DNA of 64,000 nucleotides from positions 6,855,765 through 6,919,764 of the forward strand of contig CM048840.1 in assembly GCA_026545765.1 (NCBI GenBank), read 5' to 3'. Shown piece by piece: positions 21,301-32,317 of this stretch (its first letter is position 1; the number at the start of each line of letters is the position of its first letter). Below the pieces are notes generated by a model. It did no database searches. It was not told where the DNA came from and saw nothing but the letters and a program-made list of their open reading frames with translations. This stretch comes from Plantago major (lineage: Eukaryota; Streptophyta; Magnoliopsida; Lamiales; Plantaginaceae). The translations under genes and the position numbers were made by a program.

Positions 21301-24300
21301 TTTAAAAGTTGTTTTAGTAAGAAGTTTATCTTCTTGTTGATTCTACAGAAATAACAAATTGAAGGAACAGTCTTCTAACGGTAAAACGTTTAAGCAGCAG
21401 CGAGATGCAGAACGAAAGACATCAGAAGCTAGCGGAAATACACGAGCATGGAACAGTTTATTTATGCGCTCTGATACTGTAAGTTAAGATACTTGTCTTA
21501 TTTGATTACCTTGGTTCTACCCCATGTCTGTGATGTACACGCCAGGGTATAGGAGCAATGTCAACTAAACAGTGCCTTTTCATCTCCTAGGGTTAATTTA
21601 CGACTCTTTGCCCTTTTAGCTCAGCTTCTATCATTCAGTTTGTGTATTAACTTTAATAATTACCTAACTCAATTTTCTCATGTCATCATTTATAGGTTGT
21701 GGAAAATATTGCACGGAAATTTGGTGTTAGTAAAACGGACCTACTAGATAGAGAATCAAGTGATATGGCCGTGCGCGTTGCGTTGGGAGAGGCTCAAGTG
21801 ATTGCTGAAACTAAGAAAGCTCTCTCAAGGGCTGGAGTTAATGTCGCCTCGCTGGAGGGATTAGCTTCTGGTAAAACTGATACCATAAAAAGAAGCAATC
21901 ATGTCATCTTAGCAAAAAATTTGCCTTTCAGCTCATCGGAAAGTGAAATAGTGGACATGTTTGGGAAATATGGCAGTTTGGATAAAGTCATTTTACCTCC
22001 TGTGAAGACCTTGGCTTTGGTAGGGATTTCTTCTCTTTCTGACTATCACTATTCTGTTTTCTTGTTTATCAATTCTGCTCAATCAACATATAATTTGAAA
22101 GAAAGCTTTATTCTTTGAATCTATGATTCATTTGTGACGGCAACAAGGAAATTATTTTGTCAACTTTAGTAGTAAAATCAGCAATTTTTGTTCATGGAGT
22201 AGTTTCAACTTTCAACCATTAATTGTCTGATTTGGATATAAATACTTCTCGTAGCTTTTCAAACTGGCTAAATGCCTAAACCATGTTATGTTTCTTTTCG
22301 GGTGCATTTTTGTTGCCTATTGGCTCGATAGAGCTGTAACGACTGGCATGGATCAATGCAATCAGTACAAGACTAAGCTATTTAGGCCCGCAATTTTTTG
22401 TTTGATTAATTAAGATATTTTTCTCATAACTTGAAGAAATGACTACAAACCTATATGGTTGTATTGCTCTTCTGTGATTATTGTTGGAGTAAAGCTGTGT
22501 CCTAATGTACATAAAATGTTTCCACATCACAGTTATGTGTGTTAAGTTTTCAATTGTTGCTGGGTTATGTGCGGGGAAAGATGATTCCTTGACATTATTG
22601 GCCATCAGTGCATCCTACTTCATATTGTATTTTTAATTGTGTTTCTGTTGAACCCCAGGTAATATTTCTTCAACCTGCTGAAGCACGTGCAGCTTTCAAA
22701 GGTTTAGCTTACAAGCGCTACAAGTAAGTTGAATTAGCAACTGTTAGTTATTAATTCTGCTTAAATTTTGGCATCCTAGCATTGATTGTGTGGTTCTATG
22801 CTGGTTGTGTCATGCCCATGCTAATTGAATCAGATACATTATGCGAGCTGTGGTTCCAAGTGTATGTTTTGTAACTCTACATAGTGGAGATTGTCAATTT
22901 TTTTAAATATATTGTTTTCTGACCTAGAATCTGAATGAGATTCTTGGCTAAAAAGATATGGGTTTCAGCAGGCATTACAAATGGCACTAGACATGGTTTC
23001 TAATTGCCTTCATCATTATATACTGAATTTTTGAAAATTAGTTTATTAAGCTATTATCATTCTCAATTATTAACTTATTAATCATTAATCATTATTGAGA
23101 ATTTGGTTTACCACACACACATTTTCCATCAGCTTTTCATATTTTCCATCAACATTTTACTGCTCTACACCAGTATAATTTCTACAACTCTTAACTTCTA
23201 CTTTTTAATTAGTGTAACAAAATACTCCCTTAATACATGCGTTGATTTCCCACGTGTGATAATTGCATTTAATCTTATGATGAAGTGATGAACTGTCTAA
23301 CTACTTCCAGATATGAGTTGCAAGTAGGGAATAAAGTGCGTTTGAGTGAAAAAAATTGAGAATGTACAATTATGGAAGGAAACATAATTGATTGATGGGG
23401 AAATATGTACTATGATTATTTCCAGATATGAGTTGCAATTTCGGAATATAGTGTGTTCGAATTAAAAAAAATTGAGAATGCACGATTATGGAAGAAAATG
23501 GGATTTGATTGAAAGTGAAATTTACTATGATTACATAATACTGCCCATATATATCATCCCTCCTGACAGTTTGAACTACATAATACACAATCTGGATCTT
23601 GGATGGTCCAAACTTTGAGATTTGTCCTGCTTCTCTTATTCCATTTATTAGTTGGTAAAAAACGGAGCTTCAGTTTTGAGATTAAAATATTTTAAATGTT
23701 GAAGTAGCTCTTGAGGTTTGATTCTTACGATGATCCAGACTGCCTAGGAGCACTGACCATATCATGATATTTTATGATTAATTAAAGTGATTTTGCATGG
23801 CAGACTCCTTACAGGTGTTGTATACTTTAAGCCTATAGTATTTATCTTCAAAATTGTCAAATTGTTACGGACTATGTGAAAAATCTTGAAGAACCATTGC
23901 AATTTATCTTTATGTTGAGCTAAATGGTTAACAATCATTTACCAAAGGAGACTCGTGGATTTAATTTTCAGTCTGCTGCACCTTTAGCCCTTTATCATAG
24001 TAAGACTGCCAGTTGAAGGCAATATTCTCCTAGTTGTTAGTTGATTTATAATTTTCTGTTACTGCAGGGATGCCCCACTCTATCTCGAATGGGCTCCTGA
24101 CAATATTCTCAGTCAACCCATTGGTGAGAATAATACCAATATGGATGAACCTGAAACGAAGAGAGCTAATGCAGACCTAGTTGAACAAATTACAGACGCA
24201 GACATTGAACCTGATAGAATTGAGGTATTTCTGGGCTATATGTATTTTGTTGCTGATTGAGAATGCTTGACTGGAAGCATCCACTATAAGCTGCTTTCCT

Positions 24301-27300
24301 ACGCGTCCCAACTCTTTTTCACTTCCCACCCTGCACCCCCTACCCCTGAGTGCTGACCAAATTTCACCTTATGGCTAGATAAGTTGCTGTATACATAGAT
24401 CCATGGTACTGATGATAAACTTCAATTTAGATATAAAAAAATCGTTAATTGTCTACTGTACTTGATCTTTGCTTCCTGCCCTTCCTTTATTCATGACTAC
24501 TAGTGTATACTTCACCCTCTATGGACTTCTTGATTATGTCCTGGTTACCATTCAGAAAAAAGGTTCTTGAATTATCTGGACCTCGCAACTTGATATAACA
24601 CTACCACATTCATATCCTATCCTACTTTAACAACCTAAAGTTTTGAGTATAAACTTCTGCCATTGTCTGATGTTCGGTAATAGCACATGTATTCTTCTTG
24701 TATTATGAAGGTTTGTCCTAATCTAAACTTGGTAACCAGCACAACCTTAATATTTATACCTTTTCTTGAAATTCTGTTTCTGATAGAAATTTAAGGAGTG
24801 GAAGTTTATTACACATTATCCACCCTCGCTCCATGGGGACTTTGGTGGGGGTGGGGTGGGGTTGGGCAACGTCAACAATGAAGAGTAATTCTAATTAAAT
24901 ATGTTGGAATCTCCTGATCTCATGGGTTATACTATATTGCAATTGCTCCTTTTGTTTCTTCCAAAGCATGAGATGTTACATAACACGTGGTTCATATAAT
25001 AAGTTGCTAAAAAATATTCGACTTTGAGAGTTTCAGCCGTATAATATGTTATTTTCCTGAGTCACGTTCATCATTCTTCATGGCATGTTACATAATATGT
25101 AATACATATTATAACTTAATTAAAACTGCTCTGCTTTGAGAGTTTTAATCTTTTAATATGTTATTTGCCAGTCACGATCATTGTATGTCAAGAACCTGAA
25201 CTTCAGAACGACAGATGAGGCTGTGAAAAAGCATTTCTCTGAGCATATGAAAGGAGGAAAGCTACTAAGTGTCAGGGTATTCTTTTTTTTCTTGGCTTTA
25301 TCCGTGTGAGCAACATAATTTTCAATTTATAACAGTTTCCGAATCATATAGTTACTTTGTCTACTGGTTACTTTCTACTGTTCTATTTTAGGTGAAGAAG
25401 CATCTAAAGAATGGGAAGTATGTGTCAATGGGTTTTGGTTTTGTGGAGTTTGATTCTGTTGATACAGCACTGAGGATTTGCAAGGACTTACAGGTTACTA
25501 TATGCCGTTCTGGCCACTATTCTGTTGGATAATCTTTTATGTGGCCCTCCCTTATCTTCCAATTGCTGTATCAGGGAACTGTTTTGGACGGGCACGCACT
25601 CATCTTGCAACTTTGCAATGTGAAAAAGGATGAACCATTGACTAAAAATACTGAGAATGACAGGAGTTCCACAAAATTGATCGTAAGGAATGTAGCTTTC
25701 CAGGCTACAGAGAAGGACCTCAGACAACTATTTAGTCCATTCGGCCAGGTACTAACTCATGTTTTGTTCTCCATGATGAATCAGACCTATTTATCTGTCT
25801 GTTATTTATTTTATTTAGTACTCCATCCGTGCTGCTGAAATACCCACTTTGCTTTTTTCGGGAAGTCCCATTAATAAACATCTAGGTTGCACGGATACAA
25901 TACTTTTTTTGCCTATTGTAGTACCCAGATAAGCACCAGATATATAGACACATGGATAGAGAGTGGGATACGAACCTGAAACGCCAAGCGGTGTATCGGA
26001 CATTTTCGAAAATAATAGAAAATAGCACGTGTTTCAAATATCCATTACATAAATGGAAAAGGTACAACCCCCACATATCGCTCATATTTCCAATAAATTA
26101 TTTGTCTCATATTTTTTCCCTATTCATTGAGAAGTCTTGTATTTTCCTAACAAGAGGAAATGACACCGCATTAGTATAAACTATAAAGGTGCAGCACACT
26201 TGGGGTGGAGGATATTATTTTCCTTTATATTAGGAAAATTTTGCTTTTACAAGAATTTAGCTTGTTCATTTATCTCTCCTACTTTAATATCCACCAACCA
26301 ATTTTATTCACACTTTATTCGTTCCATCGTTATTTTCATATTACTTAAAAGTTAAAACCCACAAAAGTTATGGGTAGTCTATAGTTGGATGCAGGGTACT
26401 ATACTTCCGTTACATTGATGACCTGTCCGTTGGGCTATACCCTTTTGGCGTCTTCTCTTGTTCCTTTCACGATCTGATTACCAAAAGATGTGGATTGATA
26501 ATTGATAAACCAGTGTTGTTGATAGCGGCGCGCGATCGCGCCGTGGAACCATGTGGCCGCTAAAGGGCACCCTGTAGCGGGAACATTAGTATCGCGGGCT
26601 CGCGGCATCGCTCCTGCGACGCGTTTTAGTGATTTTTTTTGTGGGTTTCATAGAATGATTTCCTTGACTGTGCTTGCTTTAGACTATTTATGAGTAATGT
26701 TTTAATACTACGAATAATATATTACCTACCAAGTACTTATATGTTTATTCTATAAAATTTGCGTTTTTTTTTACTTCACTATCCCGTCCGCGACCGCGAT
26801 CCCGGTTTTTTGGGCCTGGCGCGACGCGTCGCGATACGCGATTGACAACATTGGATTATGTCAGATCCTAAGTTTATCATTATTCTTATTTTTTGAATTT
26901 AAGGTATGGCACATATACTCCATATATGTGCTCATTATGAATTCCATGTGGTGTCGGAGAAGAACTTTTGTTGGAGTTTGAACTTTTGAATTTGTTCTCT
27001 ACAGATAAAGCGTTTACGGTTACCAACGAGGATTGGGAACCACAGAGGTTTTGCTTTTGTAGAGTATGTCACAAAGCAAGAAGCACGGAATGCCCTTCAA
27101 GCTCTTTCTAATACCCATTTATATGGCCGTCACTTGGTAAGTGGTATTTCATAATAAAAGTTTTCTAACATGTCAAGTTACTCCCGACAAGTATGTACTG
27201 ACTTGTTACTGGTTCTGCAGGTTCTGGAGAGAGCCAAAGAGGGTGAGAGCTTAGAAGAATTACGTGCACGAACAGCTGCTCAGTTCACAGATTCGTCTGC

Positions 27301-27376
27301 TAAATTATCCAAAAAAAGAAAGCACATGACAGTATTGGACGAGGGTAATGTCAAGTTTGAACGAATTGCAGACTAG
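18244..27376 (+). CDS. RBM19/Mrd1-like protein, five RRM domains, 846 aa
   Basis: Mrd1/RBM19 is a nucleolar RNA-binding protein of the small-subunit processome that helps fold pre-rRNA for 18S production. Exons: 18244-18245, 18331-18438, 18530-18644, 19600-20351, 20463-20594, 21164-21250, 21349-21478, 21696-22019, 22659-22723, 24068-24224, 25172-25276, 25392-25493, 25575-25748, 27005-27136, 27221-27376; total 2541 bases, all in phase. RRM1 (1-75) has [11 protein letters not shown]2 (314-395) [13 protein letters not shown] and [11 protein letters not shown]3 (510-580) [16 protein letters not shown]4 (626-705) [13 protein letters not shown] and [11 protein letters not shown]5 (727-805) [16 protein letters not shown] and RGFAFVEY. 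A Ser/Asp/Glu-rich linker spans about 100-300. The tail [20 protein letters not shown] is a family hallmark. The start codon is split, AT at 18244-18245 and G at 18331, across an 85-bp intron. RRM3 lacks a clear RNP1. Confidence 0.93.
22724..24067. other. long RBM19 intron with a local tandem duplication
   Basis: This 1344-bp AT-rich intron contains two copies, about 115 bp apart (from 23306 and 23421), of a block starting TCCAGATATGAGTTGCAA and including AAAAAAATTGAGAATG. No coding content was seen. Confidence 0.6.
26510..26854. mobile_element. GC-rich inverted-repeat element in an RBM19 intron
   Basis: CCAGTGTTGTTGATAGCG at 26510-26527 is an imperfect inverted match of CGCGATTGACAACATTGG at 26837-26854. 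The arms continue with CG-rich words (GCGCGCGATCGCGCC; CGACGCGTCGCGATACGCG), while the middle is AT-rich. The ends resemble hAT-type MITEs of plants, but no 8-bp target duplication was clear. Confidence 0.65.
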
Positions 27377-28386
27377 TCACGTTCATACCTAGTCTTGAAT
27401 CTTGATAAATTAGAGAAATGTATATTCTGGAAATGTGTCCTTTTGTTTGTTGTTTCTCGGGCTGAGGCCCCGTGTCCACCTTGGTCGGACTGAAACCTAA
27501 GGCTCACTTCACGAATTAGTGTTATCTTGGCCTAATCTTTCGGTTATAGAGCTGACTGCTTAATGGTTTCTTTAGTGTTCACTTGATTTTCAATTTTGCT
27601 TTGAAGTTTGTTTGATGATGTATTGGATCCATAATCCCCACAATCTTGTTTAAATATGCAATAGATCATACCTCATTTTTTATTCTGGTGTTTGTTGAGC
27701 AGTATGACTATGTACTCTGACGTTATATTTAGGGGTGGAATTAGGATTTATGATATTGAGGGTAGGTTATTTTAATTTCCAAGTATCTTTTCCCGTTGGT
27801 TGAGTGGGCCGGGTCGGGTCAGGATTTCTCACATATAAAGTTTTCTATATAATTTGTTTTGATTCGCTCCAAGCCTCCAACGCTTTGATTCGTGCTAAGA
27901 CGCGAATTCTTCCATTCTCAAATTCATTTTGCAACACACTTGCAACTAACTAAACTGTCCTAGTTTTGTGGATGTGGTCACTGCCAGCTCGTATCCGGAC
28001 TAATGCATGGGCCGAATCCAGGTCAGGTTCTGATTCTGATTCACGATATTTTTACTCTGGCGTTATCAACCGCCTTAATGTTTGTTGATGGTGTACTGAA
28101 TCCGAAACTTACACAATATTCACAATACTCGAGCTTACTGTATACAACATGTAGAATCATATTATCTCAGTGTTACAACTTCCAAGCTGCCATGCATGGA
28201 TATCCCTGTTGACAGTGAACTTTTTCTCAGCTCTTTATAAACTCCCATGCCTATAGTTTTTACAACTCAAAACTTCATATATACAACAAGAAGGGGATTC
28301 TATTTTTCTTGTGTTTCGAGGTGTTTAAGAATATATCAAGTGTCTGTTAAGAGGTCTACTCATCAACATGGAAAGACGTGGCCAGC
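27377..28386. other. intergenic, convergent gap between RBM19 and the VSR remnant
   Basis: This holds the 3' flank of RBM19 and then unremarkable DNA. A GGGCCGGGTCGGGTCAGG stretch lies near 27806. No gene or clear transposon was seen. Confidence 0.5.
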
Positions 28387-29648
28387 TTAAACTGATGAAG
28401 CTTGTCTTAGAGGTTCCGTTTCGTGATGGACAACTTGATTCTGCTGATTGTTGAGCGGCATGTACTGTGACATTATTGCCATGATCTCTGAGTCCATGTA
28501 CGACTGCCATATATGCACAAGGTACTTGTTATGTTAGAAACACTGAACCATAATGCAAGTGTATGGATGTTGAATTGGTAAGGAAGTTTACCCGAAGCCT
28601 GTATTTGTAGAATATGTAACCAGCAACTGCGGCCCCCAGTGCTATAGCCACCACTATCAGTGCGAAAAATGGCCCTATCTTAGAGCCATTCCTTTTCTCG
28701 GATGGAATATACATGTCGATTCGAAAAGTATGAGAGAGAAGAAAAGTAAAGTGATCGACTCACCATGCATGTGTCGCTCTTTTATGTGTAGTTTATCTCC
28801 TTTACATTTGCAATGACTCACCAAGTGTTCTTACAGCTGCACCCATCACATTGGCAGGCAGTGCCTAGTTTGCACTCATCCACATCTGTGGGATATGGAA
28901 ATCAAATCAGTTCTAGGAAGTTTTCGAACTTTTAAGATAAGTATATGAGATGGCAAAGCACGCACCTTGGCATTGATGACCATCACCATGGAATCCCGCT
29001 GGGCATTTGCAGCCTGATATATCAGATCCCTGATTACAGTAATCCACATAAATTATATATAAATCCGCCCAAAAAAAAAATTCTCTGCAAGAGCAAGGAG
29101 GGTGGAGATTATAGAGACCGTGCACGCAGAAAATGTTAGTCCATTTCTGGTAGCTGACCAACATCCTCCATTGTTGATCGAACATCTTCCGGGGCCAACA
29201 GCTGTCCTTGACACAAAGCATACACAAGCCATTGCAATGGTTAGGGACAAGGTGCGTATAGACAACAGCGCAAGTACAATTTGGCATAAAAAGGATTAGC
29301 AATGCACCTTTACACGATACATATGCATCTCCTGCGTATTGGACATTGTTCACCAAGGGGCACTCGCATACTCTTCCCCTAAACGTGTCCTTACAGGCTG
29401 TTATATTAGATGTTTGGTCTTTCCAACAGCCACCATTATCATGAAGGCACTCGTTCGTCTCCAGATCTGTACACCATCACCAATCATTCATGGAAAATTG
29501 AATCATATGTTTGACGGATAGCTACAATTAATAGGATATGCAACGAAGAACTAGATTTACCTCCGCTCAAGCAAATAGGAGGATCAGCTGTCTCCTTAAA
29601 ACCGGCGCATAGTGCCTTGAGTACAATTATACACGAGGACTTGTTCAA
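28387..29648 (-). pseudogene. vacuolar sorting receptor (VSR/BP-80) remnant, 5'-truncated
   Basis: VSRs are type I membrane receptors that sort cargo from the Golgi to the vacuole. Minus-strand segments: 29648-29561 (VLKALCAGFKETADPPICLS), 29466-29308 ([20 protein letters not shown], then RVCECPLV), 29201-29119 ([20 protein letters not shown]), 29029-28966 ([17 protein letters not shown]), 28885-28822 (DVDECKLGTACQCDGCSCKN), about 28712-28592 (membrane segment IGPFFALIVVAIALGAAVAG, then YKYRLR) and 28503-28387 (tail with the YMPL sorting signal, stop at 28387-28389). So the EGF-like repeats, membrane segment and tail are present. The N-terminal protease-associated domain is not found out to 31495. 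After CKNTW, a stretch encoding CKCKGDKLHIKE remains, but small deletions put it out of frame with a TGA directly after Trp. Best read as a pseudogene fragment. Confidence 0.8.
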
Positions 29649-31494
29649 TTGAGTACAACTTCAATCACAAAAGTCAATCCACCAACTGAGTGATACCCTT
29701 TAGGCCTTTACCCATTTCAAAAGACATTTAAATTACCTAACGTACCTTACCATCAGTCATCACAAGGTCATCAGATTGACCAATTCAATACATGAAACAT
29801 CACATTATGTTTACATGAGGATTATACAAATCACACACATTTTCTGCCCTCTATGCATTTCATTTCAAAACATAATTATGTGAAGTGGAACGACTAAGGT
29901 AGTGTCCCTATTTTGGCATAACTCCCAAATACAACCTCAGTAACCAATTTCTGCACCGAATACGATCCGTTTTGTTTAAATCAATGATCGGTGCATCACA
30001 AAGATAATTGCAAAGAGAGATGTTGTCTACTGGATACGTGCATAAAGCTACCCCAGACATATGTTTGGCCTCAATCAGCAGTGGAGAAATTATGGTGTCA
30101 AGTGAAGAAAGCCACATCAATTATACCGTAAATTTATTGTCAAAGGATTACAAATCAATTCCTCAGATCAACAGTGTGAAGCCACACTGTTCAGCTCTAT
30201 GAAATTTACTAGGCAGCTCCACAGGTTAAGATTACGCACTAAGTTTTATAGTGATGTAAAAAGCTAGTATGGGCATGCGAAGTCTTGGTCCAAACTAGCA
30301 TCTGTTGTGAGGCTGTCAAAATTAAGTTGATTTTGAAAGTATAGCACGCATTATGTGGCACAACCAAGTAGTAACATGCATCCAATGCTTGTGTGAGATA
30401 AATAAGGGAGCAATGCATTTTCTAAACAAGGAGGCAATGCCATTCAAGGAATCAGATAGTAGTTAATTGATTATGTAAGGAGGCGATGCAAGGATGGATC
30501 GGTTTCTGATGTCTGAAAGACTGGAATTTTATCACAGTCAAGTTTTAGGTGCGAGTGAGTACAGATGCATAAAATAATGCAAACAAAGAAACAATTACGG
30601 TTGGTCAAATGCACAAAGCGAACAACTACAAGGAAGCTGTCACTGGGAGAAATACCCACGAAAATGAGACGTAGTCAGTCATGTAGACAGTAATGGCAAA
30701 TTGGACTGAAAAACCTCACCTCCAGAATTATTCAATAACATACTAAACACTAAAGAATTAAGAAACCTTATGAGATAACCAATGAAGACGACATAAGCAC
30801 AACAGTCAGTATTAAACTTCTGAGCAAAAGGCCACTAATTACTCTGGTATTTCCTCACATGACAATATGTCTCCTAACTGCTAAGCACAAGCAACTTTAG
30901 TTTCATTGTTGTATATTCGTTGTAATGTACCTCAGAAGTCAGAACCAAACAACAACAGAGGATATTAAGCAATAAACATTATGATTCTGGTCTTTCTGCA
31001 AGGCCTTGAAAAAAATTAATAGGAAAGGATTCCAAATACACTTAGTAGATGGCAAAATTTATCATAGAAAAACTGAGATTATATTACTTGGGCTAGTTCC
31101 TAGCTTTCAGGTAAAGGTGGGGCCATCAAATTTCTGATACAGTAGTGTACTACATTGTATGCGTGTGTGTGAAGCTGCTATAACTAAGTCTAACGAGGTC
31201 AAACCTAAAACGTAATTCAAACTGGAGGAAAACAAAGTCCAGCATTCTAAACCTCGTCTAAAAATGTAGCCTTATCCTTTTTCAAAAGAATTGTTCTTAC
31301 AACCACCCATGGTAATATATATCAACCAGAGCTCCACAAGAAACTGAAACCAATAACACTTTAGGGTAAGAATGTGAAGTAATACAAGGAGGGGGGGCAC
31401 TTTCGATAGATGTACATGTCAATTCAACCACAGTCCAGAATAGAACAGCAGTAAGTGATCCACATCAAATGTGATTTTGTGCACCTGCAGCCAG
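29649..31494. other. intergenic, no gene recognised
   Basis: I looked here for the missing N-terminal VSR exons and found none. There is a short repeat TTGTACTCAA at the edge (29624 and 29656 areas, minus strand). The rest is AT-rich with only short, unsupported open frames. Confidence 0.5.
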
Positions 31495-32317
31495 TCAATT
31501 AAGCTCTTTACGTTGAGTTCTTGATGCATGATCCTCTTCAATGTGTCGAGTTATCAACGAAATTCCATAATGAGATGCACTTGAGGCGGCATAATAGGAT
31601 GCCACACTGAGTTGGGCAAACTGTGGAAGTGCATAAGCTGCAAAATTAAGGTGTCATCAGATCCAACTATCACAAGAAAGAGTGAGGTTCAGGCTCCCAA
31701 AAGAGAATTGTGAAACATTTGTTGTGTTACAAGTAGTGTGCACAGTGTCTCCACACGAATTGAGAAAAACGTGGGAACTGAATTACATCTAGGTAATTGT
31801 TTCTGCAATAACTACTACAACACTGAGGTTATTTAGCTAGTGCTCGTTACTGTGCTTATCCAATTGGATTGAACCTAATATGAACATTCTACTAGTCATT
31901 CTAGGTTTACGTTGAACAGTCATACTTTATTAGATGAAAATTTGATCCTCGACTACAGGAAGGAGCAGATTTATAAGTTATATCGATCAAACAAAATGTA
32001 TGAATCTAGATGATGCATCACCTCCAAAAGCAGCACTAGCAGCAGCGTACATGACCAGGGGAGGAAGCTGTTAAACAAGAACAGAGTTAAGACATGGAAA
32101 CATGATGGTCGATGGAATTATGGAAATGCAACACAAAATGAAAGTTCAAAGGTTAAGCTATAGGAACCTCAACAAAGTTGAACCATACCCCAACTAGTAG
32201 AGGAAGCCCCTTTCGCCCTTTCAAAGGTGTTTGCACGTAAAGGCCAGGTTTGATGGTGGGATCGTGATGGAGATTGCCTCTGCGTAACTTCTCTTCGTAT
32301 ACCTCTCGAGTACCCAT
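31495..32317 (-). CDS. small conserved plant protein, 105 aa, function unknown
   Basis: Three exons: 32317-32189, 32067-32022 and 31637-31495; the lengths 129, 46 and 143 sum to 106 codons including the stop. The protein starts MGTREVYEEKLRRGNLHHDP, continues KPGLYVQTPLKGRKGLPLLV, then LPPLVMYAAASAAFGGYALP-like, and ends RHIEEDHASRTQRKEL. The middle exons give an Ala-rich moderately hydrophobic segment (LPPLVMYAAASAAFGG) that could associate with a membrane. I recall similar short plant proteins of unknown role but cannot assign a function. Donors are GTATGG and GTGATG, and acceptors end CAG. Start chosen because the downstream residues look conserved and no in-frame ATG lies just upstream. 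Confidence 0.75.

Noticed and set aside
28913..29356. 147-codon minus-strand open frame
   Set aside because: It crosses introns of the VSR remnant; only parts match VSR, and the spliced segments in other frames explain them better.
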